Below the pieces are notes generated by a model. It worked only from the letters and a program-made list of their open reading frames with translations, searched no databases and had not been told where the DNA came from. Positions 11,627 through 21,175 of a stretch of 64,000 bases of DNA are shown here, one piece after another. Source of the DNA: Bufo bufo (taxonomy: Eukaryota; Chordata; Amphibia; Anura; Bufonidae); the NCBI RefSeq assembly GCF_905171765.1, contig NC_053389.1, positions 218,556,624-218,620,623 of the forward strand, given 5' to 3'. The first letter of the stretch is position 1. Each line of letters starts with the position of its first letter. A program made the position numbers and the translations under genes.

Positions 11627-13319
11627 TGAAAGCGAGAAAGTGAATCAGCAATGTCGTTATCAACACCCGGAACATGCACAGCCACAAAACAGGCATTCAA
11701 CCGCAAGCCACTAAGCACTAAATGGCGAAGCAAGCGCACCACCGGGGGCGAATTAGCAGACTGACTGTTAATCGCCTGAACCACCCCCATGTTGTCACAG
11801 CAAAATCTCACTCTTTTATTCCTGAGCACGTCCCCCCACAACTCAACAGACAAAATGATCGGAAACAATTCCAACAAAACCAGATTCCTCAAAAAACCTG
11901 CCTCCACCCAAACCTCCGGCCAGGCACCAGCGCTCCACTGCCCCCGGCAAAAGGCCCCGTAACCACAAGACCCCGACGCATCCGTACACAATTCCAAATC
12001 AAAACCGGACACAGGCGCCTCCATCCACACCGAACGCCCATTAAATTCCTCCAGAAAACGCTCCCACACCAACAGGTCATCCCGAACCTCAGATGATAAC
12101 CGCAAAAAATGGAAGGGCCTCCGCACCCCAGCCGTCGCCATGGCCAAGCGCCTGCAGAACACCCGGCCCATTGGCAGAATTCTGCATGCAAAATTCAACT
12201 TCCCTAGAACCGACTGCACACGCTGCAACTGCACCTTTTTCGCCCTCCTTAAAAAGGCAATATCCTCACGCAAGTCCGCCACCTTCTCCTCCGGCAACCG
12301 ACACTCCATGGCCACACTATCTATCACTATACCCAAAAATTTAACAGACGTCGCCGGGCCCTCCGTCTTTTCCGGTGCCAACGGGACACCCAAACAACCA
12401 GCTATGGTCTCCATCGTGTGAAGTAACACCGAGCAAACTCGCGACCCAGCAGGTCCCAGAAACAAAAAGTCGTCAAGATAATGTAAAACAGAAGTCCAAC
12501 CCGCCTCCTGCTTCAGCACAAAAAGGAAGCAAACTTCTCAAACAAAGAACATGAAATTGCACAACCCATCGGCAGACAAACAATCAACATAAAAACTGCC
12601 TTCCCACTTAAGCCCCAACAAATGCAAACTGTCCGGATGAATGGGTAACAAACGAAAAGCGGCCTCTATATCCGTCTTTGCCAACAAAGCCCCTTTTCCA
12701 AAACGACGCACCCACCGAACCGCCTCATCAAATGAAGTATACGAAACCGAACAAAGCTCCTCAGCAATACCATCATTAACAGAACTACCCTCAGGAAACG
12801 ACAAGTGGTGTATGAGCCTAAACTTGCCCGCCTCCTTTTTTGGGACCAAACCCAATGGTGACACCCATAAACCTGACAACGGGGATTCCGCAAATGGGCC
12901 AGCGACCCGCCCCGCCGCGATCTCCTTACCAATCTTCTCTGCTACCACGTCTGGCCTACGCAAAGCCGACGTCAAGTTACGGGGAGCCACAACCGGGCTG
13001 ACCGAAAAACACGGGATCCAAAAACCATCCCTGAAACCAACAACAAAGCCGCTGCAGCCCTATCTGGGTACCTCTCTAACCACGGCAAGATCTCTTCCAC
13101 CTTCACCGGCGTCGCCCCTCTTCTGCGCCCCATCAACTCCTTTTCCTCGCCCCCGCTTGAAACACCGTGACAGACTCTGCGCCCCACCGCATCCGGAACA
13201 CTCGTGCTTGAACCGACAGTCGGCGAGGTATCTGCAATAACCCTCATTGAACTGCCAACAGCAACCCTTCTTTTGCCCAACACCAGGTTCGGACGCCGAG
13301 GGACCCCCGGCTGCCCCAC
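11527..13319 (-). pseudogene. Ngaro reverse transcriptase / RNase H, copy B
   Basis: Three frames: 13,319-12,972, 12,990-12,538 and 12,519-11,527. Domain content is as in copy A: RT start with VPKKEAGKFRLI, Asp in KTDIEAAFRL, then HYLDDFLFLG and a complete RNase H domain. Breaks lie near 12,980, where a small deletion relative to copy A (about 13,037) shifts the frame, and near 12,530. Not functional as it stands. Confidence 0.85.
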
Positions 13320-14256
13320 GAAAGGACTGATGCCCCACCTTCGGAGCCGCCATAAGCCGCATCCAAAGACTGATATCCTTGTGATCCCAGCGAATACTCG
13401 CCCGGACCACCTTCCGCTGACGAAACTGCTCGTCGTACCTCAACCATGCCACACCCCCATAAGTCCTATAGGCCTCACCAATGGCATCCATGTAACAGAA
13501 AAGCGCGGAACAGTGCTCCGGCGCTTTTTCTCCCACCACACTTGCCAGAATGGCAAAAGCCTGCAGCCAATTCAAATACGTCCGCGGTATCAACCGATAC
13601 CGCCGCTTCTCCTCCTCCTCCTTTTTGGACTCATCAGGCCTAACCCTATCCAAACTAAACTTTTCCAACTGAAGCAAAGAGAATATCTCCACATACTCGT
13701 CCTTCCAGATCTTCTCTTTAACCTCCGCCTTCAAATGAGCCCCCAGCGGCCCCTCAAAACAGACGTAGACCTCGCCCTTAGCTGCGCCCGCCAACCGCAC
13801 CTCGTCCCCGACTTTTCCTTTCTCCCCAACACCGACCGACACATCCCCAGTCCCCGGCGCCTCCACATCCGCCCCAACGCTACTCGAGCCAACCCCGCCA
13901 GACTGACACCTCGTAACACCGGACACCTCTGGAGCCCATACCGCCGCAGGTGACTCCCGCACACCCGACCCCAACCTAGACAAAAGCGACACCATCCCCT
14001 CTAGCAATTCCTGCGCCAACCCCTGGCCCTGCAAAACACCCCCCCCAGCTACCGATTGCTCAACAGGAGCCCGTTGCTGACCCGAAGGCCCCTCACCTGA
14101 CCGGCCCTGAGGTATCCGCCCAGCAGCCACGGTCCACCCGGACACTCCCGCCATCGATGGTCCGCTCAGCTGCGCTGCCGCCGGACCGGCTCCATCCTCG
14201 TCCATCCGCCCGTCGTCAGCTCCAGAGTCGTCCTGGCTCACCTCGCCGTCCTCCAC
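13060..14256 (-). CDS. Ngaro gag-like ORF, copy B
   Basis: A 398-residue open frame. Residues 1-130 are acidic and low in complexity. The central part (about 140-290) is helical, with a WLQAFAILASVVGEKAPEH segment typical of DIRS/Ngaro gag-like proteins. The C-terminal part has a CCCH-type zinc finger (C-x7-C-x5-C-x3-H, around CWQFNEGYC and CRFKHEC) and a basic tail, fitting binding of element RNA. It overlaps the upstream frame (15,104-14,238) by 19 bases in a different phase, and the RT frame begins before it ends. It is the best preserved structural ORF of the element. Confidence 0.75.
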   Translation of the reverse strand: MEDGEVSQDDSGADDGRMDEDGAGPAAAQLSGPSMAGVSGWTVAAGRIPQGRSGEGPSGQQRAPVEQSVAGGGVLQGQGLAQELLEGMVSLLSRLGSGVRESPAAVWAPEVSGVTRCQSGGVGSSSVGADVEAPGTGDVSVGVGEKGKVGDEVRLAGAAKGEVYVCFEGPLGAHLKAEVKEKIWKDEYVEIFSLLQLEKFSLDRVRPDESKKEEEEKRRYRLIPRTYLNWLQAFAILASVVGEKAPEHCSALFCYMDAIGEAYRTYGGVAWLRYDEQFRQRKVVRASIRWDHKDISLWMRLMAAPKVGHQSFRGAAGGPSASEPGVGQKKGCCWQFNEGYCRYLADCRFKHECSGCGGAQSLSRCFKRGRGKGVDGAQKRGDAGEGGRDLAVVREVPR

Positions 14257-15104
14257 TTCCGCCCGCTGTCCAGGCCCGCCGACAGGCGGCCGCCGTCTCT
14301 CGTCGCCCCCGGCAACCGACGTAAACCGCCTCCGTCCAGGCTCACAGGGGAAACGGCAGCCGCATCCGAAATACCTCCATCACTGCAGTCGTCCAGTACT
14401 GCAGCATCTCCTAGTCCAGCTCCTACAGCAACCTCGGCCTCCTGAACAAATCCAGCTGCAGTACCGGGGACAGCCACAGGTGTCGCTGCCGCGCTCCGCC
14501 CGCTCCTCTGCAGTCTCACTGAAGAACGCCGCCGGCCCTGCGACAATGGCCGCGGCGCAACACGCACCACTGCTGACCTCACTCCAGGATCCAGGCCCCC
14601 ACCGGAAGGCTGTGGGGCCGCACGCTCCTCTCCCCGCCGTGGTCGACTCGCCGCCCGCTCCTCAGGTAAGGGCCGACGCCTGGCTCGCTCCCCGTCCGAC
14701 AAGGCCACAAGGGGAGACGCCGCACCTGCATAGCTCCTCCCACGCCGTGAATAGGACGAGGCGACAGGCGCAGCCCGGTCCTCTCCCGCTGGTGCCCGGC
14801 GCCGACCAGGATTCCTCCCGCTGCGGCGGCGAGGCGCAGGGCTCACAGCCCTCACCGCCCGCATCGAAGGGTCCCTGCTGGGGCTCCTTAAGCGCCGCCG
14901 CACCCGTGGGGTAGCCTCAGGGCTCAGCCTCTCTGGGGGCACAGACCTCCTAGCCCTAGGCCTAGCAGCAGGGGCGGCCGGTGTGGGAACCGGACCCGCC
15001 AATACAGCTTGCAGACTCTGCTGCAACCAATCGGCCCCATGTCTCTCCGCCGCTGCCTTCACCGCATCCAATAAAACGTCCAAAGACTCCATAACTCCCA
15101 GCAA
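14238..15104 (-). CDS. Ngaro 5' ORF, basic, unknown role
   Basis: A 288-residue frame, first in coding order. It opens with a short helical segment (SLDVLLDAVKAAAERHGADW) and continues into a Pro/Arg/Ala-rich, highly basic region of low complexity (many RRR and SP pairs). It ends overlapping the gag start in another phase. No catalytic motif. It may be the N-terminal part of a gag precursor separated by a frameshift, or a separate small nucleic-acid-binding protein. GC-rich sequence makes long chance frames likely here, so confidence is moderate. Confidence 0.5.
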   Translation of the reverse strand: MLGVMESLDVLLDAVKAAAERHGADWLQQSLQAVLAGPVPTPAAPAARPRARRSVPPERLSPEATPRVRRRLRSPSRDPSMRAVRAVSPAPRRRSGRNPGRRRAPAGEDRAAPVASSYSRRGRSYAGAASPLVALSDGERARRRPLPEERAASRPRRGEERAAPQPSGGGLDPGVRSAVVRVAPRPLSQGRRRSSVRLQRSGRSAAATPVAVPGTAAGFVQEAEVAVGAGLGDAAVLDDCSDGGISDAAAVSPVSLDGGGLRRLPGATRDGGRLSAGLDSGRKWRTAR

Positions 15105-15121
15105 AAAATCCTTCCAAACCT

Positions 15122-15310
15122 TAAAAAACCTTCCTGCTTCTTCACAAGCTCCTGACTAATAAACTCCGCCCCCCATTCCCTTCATATACTGCCCGGGAAA
15201 ATAGCTGACCGAGACCCCTCCCCACGACCTAACCTTAACCCTCAGCTGCCTGAACTTCCCCCCAAGTCAAAGAGCACTACGCCCAGGCTGCGCCCAGCTC
15301 CGTTGCTCCC
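15122..15310 (-). repeat. Ngaro split direct repeat A1 (5' end)
   Basis: Matches 6,275-6,461. Ends GTTGCTCCC directly before the PLE arm resumes at 15,311 with ATTCAAACTGG. Confidence 0.85.
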
Positions 15311-15694
15311 ATTCAAACTGGCCACAGTAAATATTCTATTGTAAATGAGCTGGGCATCTCAAACTAGGGACAATATGTAACAGATTATTATAGGGAAGAT
15401 GTGTAAATTTAGAGAGAATGAGCCAATCATCAACTATAGATGAAAATGAACTGAGGGAGAACAATAGAAAGAAACAGTAGAAAAGGAAAAAGAGAGGAGG
15501 AAGAAAGAAAAAAAGAGAAGGAAGGTGGAAAAAAGGGAAGAACAATAGGGATCAGGGGAAGAGAAGAGACCAACACCTAAAAAGGATACAGAAAAGGACG
15601 GCAAACATGGTGGGGGTCCGGTTCTTAATGCATCTGGAAAAGATAAAAAAAATTTCAGACACGGTGTTTACCATGCAGTAGGAGACCGAAAAAT

Positions 15695-16072
15695 TTGAGA
15701 GATTGGCTTGTTAGAGCAGATATTGGCCCGAGTAGGACCATCTCACATCAGCGCCTATTAGGTAAAGCAAGACAGGGCACGTTTCCCTGTCTACACTGTG
15801 CTCAGTGTTCTAATGTAATGAAAGGGGACAAAATCTATCACCCACAGACTGGGGAGTGCATACAAATTAAAGGGTTCCATACATGTCAATCCAACTATGT
15901 AATCTATCTCTTGAAATGTCCATGCGGCCTAATATATGTAGGGGAGACCACCCAGAATGTGAGGGATCGTATCTGTCAACACAAGTCTACTATCCGATGT
16001 GAGAACCTGCTACTCCCGGTTCCTCACCATTTTCACAAAATGAAGCACAATGTATCCCAACTGAAATTCTAA
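15695..16072 (+). pseudogene. GIY-YIG endonuclease end of the Penelope-like ORF
   Basis: 125 residues, the C-terminal end of a PLE protein. After a Cys-rich linker (FPCLHCAQCSNVMKGD) comes SNYVIYLLKCPCGLIYVGET, which corresponds to the GIY-YIG motif, followed by RDRICQHKS with the conserved Arg and His. The PLE reverse transcriptase that should precede it is absent, so the copy is 5'-truncated at about 15,409-15,690. In the family this domain nicks target DNA for primed reverse transcription. It lies just upstream of the 3' region (16,069-17,185). Confidence 0.8.
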
Positions 16073-17185
16073 ATTTACACATCTTCCCTATAATAATCTG
16101 TTCCATATTGTCCCTAGTTTGAGATGCCCAGCTCATTTACAATAGAATATTTACTGTGGCCAGTTTGAATAGGAGGATCGGATCCGGTGCGTTCCAAGCT
16201 GGAACGCATCTGCTACTTCCGGTCGCGGCTGGAACGCACTTCCAGTTGCGATCTTTGTGGTGAGTTAACCATATGCATACATGCCCTCTACATTCCTGCT
16301 ATTCTTGGCTCCCAATAAGACATACACATTATCCCCCTGGACAAGTGCAACATTAACAAGTACTTTGAGGATATATGAAAGGTGGTATGCGTTCCAGCAT
16401 GGAACGCATAGACACTTCCGGTTTTTTGGTTACTTCCTTCCGGGCCGGCTATATCTTACCACATGTACCTCTCAGCCTTAGCGTCTATATGGGTGTGGAT
16501 ACACCATCAGCTCTATTCCTTCCACGTTTCTTCTTTACGGCAACTTGGTAAGTGTTGTTTTGTCCTTATGGGGGCACCCGGTTCTATCCCAATAGCCATA
16601 TATGCATCTGAATGTCTCTATTTTTCCTAATGTTACTCTGGGGCCTAGGTCGCTCCCAGACTGTATGGGCTGCTGCCTATATCAAAGGATCGCAGATTGT
16701 AGATGATACACTCCTCTATGTATAGTATAATCCAATATTTATCCTGAATGTCGATTTAATAGATATGGAATTTCATTTGACTGCTACAATTGACTGCTAC
16801 AATCCAACTGTTTCTTGTTTTCCAACAATAAGTGTAAAACAATAGAGTATATGAATATAGCTAGATTTATGTACATGAAGTCTCTGTACCGCTAAAGTTT
16901 TTCCTTTTCCTAATTTTTGACCTTTTTTTGATGTTTTCTGCAATTATATTCGATTATTACTCAGTATGTAAGGTGTCAGCACTACTTGATGATATTAGAT
17001 GTCATGGATATATATTTAAGTTGATGTTGCCATTATTATGTATACTTATGGAATATTTTTTCATTATCACAGTGTTTGATAAAGGTCTTATGACCGAAAC
17101 ATCACAAATTGGTGAAGTTGCCACAATAATAAACAAACCGGAACAAAAGTTCTTGTATTGAGTGCGGTTGTTTTTCCTTTTAATG
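16069..17185 (+). repeat. 3' region of the PLE (right inverted arm)
   Basis: Non-coding 1.1 kb following the GIY-YIG stop. It is the inverted partner of 4,732-5,750 plus 15,311-15,408. An intact stretch at about 16,165 reads TTTGAATAGGAGG and gives the pre-insertion sequence for the Ngaro site. Confidence 0.85.
17071..17106 (+). ncRNA. Candidate hammerhead ribozyme of the PLE (right arm)
   Basis: Same motif as at 4,811-4,846, on the plus strand: TTGATAA, stem GGTC-TTAT-GACC, GAAAC, then ATC where the left copy has GTC. Both retain the stem and the GAAA box. Confidence 0.5.
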
Positions 17186-17706
17186 TATGATTCTGGCTGG
17201 GAAGCCAGCACAACTAGCACCACAGTCTAAATAGACACGAGTGCCGCGTCTTATCTATACAATGTGACACAGGACAGATACGTAGCACTCAGGATACACA
17301 GACACAACACATCCCCACAATGCATCATGGTTTCCTCCTCTCTGCCCTGGAGACACCCGTGGAGCAATTCAATTATCTCTCAGGACAAAGGGAAATCACC
17401 AATACACATGTGGGAACAAGAGGACAGGAATCACCACCCAAACACACAATGTCACACCCTCACAGCAAACACAGACATTTAACATATTCCCAGATAGCTC
17501 AAGTCTAAGTGCATATCATTAGGTGAATAGCACTCAGAATACACAAATACAATAAAATTAGCTATCTGGGTATCATCACATAACATACAATACAATTACA
17601 CAGACAGATGGTTCTGTCACACACCTCAAAACCCCACATGTCCCCATATGGCTTGGATCTGAGCGCTCAGATGCCACAAACACAGTCAAATCGCCATGGG
17701 GTTTAA

Positions 17707-18409
17707 AGGGACACTGACAGGGCCAATAAGCATATTGAGGTATATATATGGCAGTACAGGTCTTATAATGGGTATTACAATCATCTAAGTATCCCCCCTG
17801 TCCACATTATACATACAGTAAACTTAAGTTTTATAACCTGCTCCAACGGTCTTCAATCTGCCCAAGGGGCGGCGTTTCACCTCTCTTGCGCCCAGCGAGC
17901 CTCCCCCAACTGCCGATTTGAAGCGCCGCCCAGCTCATAAATATTCAGTTTGCTGGGCGGCTTCTGCGGTCCCCGCTCTGAAAGCGCTGCGCTTAACAGT
18001 GCCCGGCGCATGCGCCGGATCTTGTGAAGTCCGGTACAGTAAGCGCCGCCCAGCTCATCAATATTCACTTCGCTGGGTGGCGCTTACTGTCCCCGACTTC
18101 ACAAGATCCGGCGCATGCGCAGGGCACTGTTAAGCGCAGCGCTTCAGAGCGGGGACCCAGCAAACTGAATATTCATGAGCTGGGCGGCGCTTCGAAAAAG
18201 CGGCAGTTGGGGGAGGCTGGCTGGGCGCAAGAGAGGTGAAACGCCGCCCCTTGGGCAGATTGAAGACCGTTGGAGCAGGTTATAAAACTTAAGTTTACTG
18301 TATGTATAATGTGGACAGGGGGGATACTTAGATGATTGTAATACCCATTATAAGACCTGTACTGCCATATATATACCTCAATATGCTTATTGGCCCTGTC
18401 AGTGTCCCT
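17707..18409. mobile_element. TTAA-flanked foldback MITE in the 3' LTR
   Basis: 703 bp with long inverted arms (starts AGGGACACTGACAGGGCC, ends with its reverse complement), flanked by TTAA at 17,703-17,706 and 18,410-18,413. The intact LTR copy reads GGGGTTTAAGTTTT at about 21,072-21,085, so the empty site holds one TTAA. The arms are almost fully complementary, with repeated blocks such as 'cgccgcccagctcat'. No transposase frame. Confidence 0.9.
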
Positions 18410-20246
18410 TTAAGTTTTCCATGATCTGATGAGAGGGCCCATAATCCTGGGGCAAGAGGCTGGCAACCAGGCCCCTCCAAAACCCAGTGGCGAGGTTGGT
18501 TTCGCCACACATCTCCCCCTCCCAGGGAAGACTAACCAGATACCTGACCTCACGCCGGTCGGTACCTGAGTTAGTCTGGCAGCCCACCCACAACCAAATA
18601 CTGGACCTGTTGAATTTGGTAGCCTGTCTCTGTCCAGTGAGTCCACCAAGGTTATATTGGTAGCTGGTACTCCCGGTCTCTGTGTTGCTCCCTGGCTTGG
18701 AGTGGAGGTTGCTTTGTGGGCAGGGATCAGCGGTACTCTGCCCTGGTGCCAGCGCTACCACGGAAGAAGCCTGGTTGGAGCCTGGTTGTTGGAGGGGGAG
18801 ACCGACTGTCTCCCCTTTGGATACCCAGCTCTGCTGCTGGAGGGGGAGACCGACTGTCCCTACCCCCTGTGCTGTAAGTGCAGAGACCACGGTCCCATCT
18901 GCACTGTTGTGGGGCTTACTGTCTCCCCCTGGTGCGTTAAGCTGCCGCTGGGGACAGGGGGTAACAAGCTCCTCTCCCATACATACTTCCAGCCGCTGGG
19001 GAGGGCGAGCGACCGTCTCCGCTCCCAATACAGTGTCCTGCTGCTGGGGAAAGGAGACTGGGCTCTCTATTCCCTGCTGGACACTCTGCCACTGGGGGAC
19101 AGGACCGACTGTCTCTGCCCCCTGTAACTCCGCCTGCCGCTGGGGAATGGAGACTGGGCTCCCAATTCCCAATAAATCACACGGCCGCTGGGGAATGGAG
19201 ACTGGGCTCCCAATTCCCAATAAATCACACGGCCGCTGGGGAATGGAGACTGGGCTCCCAATTCCCTGTAAATCACCCAGCCGCTGGGGAATGGAGACTG
19301 GGCTCCCAATTCCCTGCGATTCACACTGCCAATAGGGAGAGGGGGTAACAAGCTCCTCTCCCATACATACTTCCAGCCTCTGGGGAGGGAGACTAACTGT
19401 TTCCGCTCCCAATACAGTGTCCTGTTGCTGGGGAAAGGAGACTGGGCTCTCTGTTCCCTGTAGGACACTCTGCCGCTGGGGGACAGGACTGACTGTCTCT
19501 GCCCCCTGTAACTCAGCCTGCCGCTGGGGAATGGAGACTGGGCTCCCAATTCCCTGCAGGAGCAGTGGAGAGACCTCGGTCCCATCTCCACTGGCCACCT
19601 GGGGTTCTTCCCAGTAAACATCCACAATAACCTCCCAGCTGAAGGGCTCTGGACCTGAGTCTGACTTCTTGCTGTCCTGCTGAGCCTTCCCAATGGAGTG
19701 GAAGAGATCTCTGTAGTCCTGCTCCAGTTCCCACTCCAGGGTTGCTAGGTGAGTCAGGTCTTTCTCTACCTCATGGGGGTCATCCCAATCCTGCCTAGCC
19801 TCCCTCTCGTAGAAAATGTCCTGAAGTCTGGACTGTGCAGGGCTCCCGAAGTCAGGCTCTGCAAAGGACTCCCATAACAAGCCAGGACTATCAAACTCCT
19901 CTCCCTCCGGCTTGTCATGCTCAGCTGTCCAGGGTATATACTGTGCCATATACCACCAGAGCGCCTGGTAGGCATCGTCCAGCCATAGCTCCTGCCATAC
20001 CCGATGCTCTAGTTCCTTCACCCATTCCTCCAGGGGCTGCTCTCCCAGGAAGGGCATCCGCAGGGCCACTTGCTTCTGCAATCGCTGCTCTTTACTGGGG
20101 AGACTCTCGCCTCGCTGGTATTGTACATTGTCCAGGGCCTGGTACCAGATGCCTTTCCTTAATGCATCCTGGCCATCCAGGTCTTCCTCATCGTATGCCA
20201 CTGCTGGTTCCATCCTGCTGCTGTCAGGGTCGCTGTACTGGGACAT
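18399..20246 (-). CDS. Gag-like ORF of the outer LTR element
   Basis: A 615-residue open frame starting MSQYSDPDSSRMEP. The N-terminal third is acidic and Trp-rich (for example EEWVKELEHRVWQELW and DDAYQALWWYMAQY), helical and gag-like in character, but I do not recognise a named domain. The middle (about residues 230-450) is made of repeats ending SPVSIPQR, with 16-residue (48-bp) units most regular at 19,135-19,330. The frame runs past the polypurine tract into the 3' LTR and ends inside the inserted MITE, so the native C-terminus differs. No zinc knuckle, protease or RT. The call as gag rests on position between LTRs. Confidence 0.6.
   Translation of the reverse strand: MSQYSDPDSSRMEPAVAYDEEDLDGQDALRKGIWYQALDNVQYQRGESLPSKEQRLQKQVALRMPFLGEQPLEEWVKELEHRVWQELWLDDAYQALWWYMAQYIPWTAEHDKPEGEEFDSPGLLWESFAEPDFGSPAQSRLQDIFYEREARQDWDDPHEVEKDLTHLATLEWELEQDYRDLFHSIGKAQQDSKKSDSGPEPFSWEVIVDVYWEEPQVASGDGTEVSPLLLQGIGSPVSIPQRQAELQGAETVSPVPQRQSVLQGTESPVSFPQQQDTVLGAETVSLPPQRLEVCMGEELVTPSPYWQCESQGIGSPVSIPQRLGDLQGIGSPVSIPQRPCDLLGIGSPVSIPQRPCDLLGIGSPVSIPQRQAELQGAETVGPVPQWQSVQQGIESPVSFPQQQDTVLGAETVARPPQRLEVCMGEELVTPCPQRQLNAPGGDSKPHNSADGTVVSALTAQGVGTVGLPLQQQSWVSKGETVGLPLQQPGSNQASSVVALAPGQSTADPCPQSNLHSKPGSNTETGSTSYQYNLGGLTGQRQATKFNRSSIWLWVGCQTNSGTDRREVRYLVSLPWEGEMCGETNLATGFWRGLVASLLPQDYGPSHQIMENLKGH
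18510..18525 (-). promoter_or_regulatory. Polypurine tract of the gag-only LTR element
   Basis: On the minus strand GGGAGGGGGAGATG lies directly ahead of the LTR start TGTGGCG, the expected place for the plus-strand primer. Confidence 0.75.
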
Positions 20247-20314
20247 GCGTTGCCCTCAAATTGTAATTACAGGGAATGGTGTCTCCTGTAGCTGTCCTTC
20301 TGGCTGTGGGAACG

Positions 20315-20334
20315 ATCCCACTGCTTGCCACCAA
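20315..20334 (-). promoter_or_regulatory. Candidate primer-binding site
   Basis: On the minus strand TTGGTGGCAAGCAGTGGGAT follows directly after the 5' LTR end (GTTACA). TGG right after the LTR fits pairing with a tRNA CCA end. I cannot name the tRNA with confidence. Confidence 0.55.
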
Positions 20335-21175
20335 TGTAACGGATCTCCTAGCACCCCGACCGGGTACCTCCGTTGATAAATGCTCCCAGTGCCTCCCGAG
20401 GACTCCAAGCACTCCGCTCGACACCGATACCACCACAGGAACCAGGAAAAGGAACAGCTCTTACAAGAGCTAGGAGTAATAGCCAGGGGAGTATACAAGT
20501 ATAGCAATCCCCACACACATGAGACGAGGCTCTATGTTGAGTGTAAAAACAGGAACACTTTATTGAGGGCTACCCGCCCGTATTTATGCAGGTCCCCATC
20601 TGGTGTACACGCTCCTAGGGGACCAGAAGGAAGACTGTGACACAGGACAGATACGTAGCACTCAGGATACACAGACACAACACATCCCCACAATGCATCA
20701 TGGTTTCCTCCTCTCTGCCCTGGAGACACCCGAGGAGCAATTCAATTATCTCTCAGGACAAAGGGAAATCACCAATACACATGTGGGAACAACAGGACAG
20801 GAATCACCACCCAAACACACAATGTCACACCCTCACAGCAAACACAGACATTTAACATATTCCCAGATAGCTCAAGTCTGAGTGCATATCATTAGGTGAA
20901 TAGCACTCAGAATACACAAATACAATAAAATTAGCTATCTGGGTATCATCACATAACATACAATACAATTACACAGACAGATGGTTCTGTCACACACCTC
21001 AAAACCCCACATGTCCCCATATGGCTTGGATCTGAGCGCTCAGATGCCACAAACACAGTCAAATCGCCATGGGGTTTAAGTTTTGCATGGGCTGATGAGA
21101 GGGCCCATAATCCTGGGGCAAGAGGCTGGCAACCAGGCCCCTCCAAAACCCAGTGGCGAGGTTGGTTTCGCCACA
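20335..21175 (-). repeat. 5' LTR of the gag-only element, intact
   Basis: 841 bp, TG...CA ends on the minus strand. AATAAA lies near 20,559 on the minus strand, a possible polyadenylation signal. This uninterrupted copy proves the nested insertions in the other LTR. Confidence 0.88.

Larger units (their letters stand above)
11266..14283 (-). repeat. Copy B of the internal tandem duplication in Ngaro
   Basis: The copy next to the 5' end of the element in coding order. It keeps the longer open gag frame and has slightly fewer defects than copy A. Confidence 0.9.
5751..15310 (-). mobile_element. Ngaro-type tyrosine-recombinase retrotransposon with internal tandem duplication
   Basis: Coding strand is minus. 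Ends form the split direct repeats of the Ngaro/PAT type: in coding order A1 (15,310-15,122), ORFs, B1 (6,934-6,462), A2 (6,461-6,275), B2 (6,223-5,751), where A1 matches A2 and B1 matches B2. The order of frames is N-terminal ORF, gag, RT/RNase H, tyrosine recombinase, SGNH hydrolase, as expected for Ngaro. It sits at an AT dinucleotide of the PLE arm without duplication, as expected for recombinase-mediated insertion. The empty site can be read from the opposite PLE arm at about 16,165. A 3,017-bp block is present twice in tandem. Confidence 0.88.
4732..17262 (+). mobile_element. Penelope-like element (PLE), 5'-truncated, with inverted copy of its 3' region
   Basis: Flanked by a perfect 14-bp duplication, TGTGACACAGGACA, at 4,718-4,731 and 17,263-17,276. 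The plus-oriented part (15,409-17,262) encodes a GIY-YIG domain and the 3' region. An inverted copy of the last 1.1 kb is found at 4,732-5,750 plus 15,311-15,408, the two pieces being separated by a Ngaro insertion. Inverted terminal fragments, 5' truncation and target duplications of variable length are typical of Penelope-like elements. The reverse transcriptase domain is absent. About 75 bp at the right end (17,186-17,262) has no inverted partner. Confidence 0.8.
4417..18509 (-). repeat. 3' LTR of the gag-only element, in three pieces
   Basis: The LTR is found as 4,417-4,731, then 17,263-17,706, then 18,410-18,509. The pieces align without loss to the uninterrupted copy at 20,335-21,175. 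The first gap holds the Penelope-like element and the second the TTAA MITE. Confidence 0.85.
4417..21175 (-). mobile_element. Gag-only LTR retrotransposon, nested insertions in its 3' LTR
   Basis: A complete LTR element read on the minus strand. Its LTRs start TGTGGCGAAACC and end ATCCGTTACA. A 5-bp target-site duplication GGCTA lies at 4,412-4,416 and 21,176-21,180. Without later insertions the element is about 3.5 kb: two LTRs of about 841 bp and 1.8 kb of internal DNA with a single long frame (20,246-18,399). There is no protease, reverse transcriptase or integrase, so it depended on enzymes from a relative. The 3' LTR was later split by a Penelope-like element and a TTAA MITE. The intact 5' LTR serves as the empty-site reference for both. 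Confidence 0.85.

Noticed and set aside
18682..19335. 217-codon plus-strand frame with repeats
   Set aside because: Antisense shadow of the repeated part of the gag-like ORF at 18,399-20,246.
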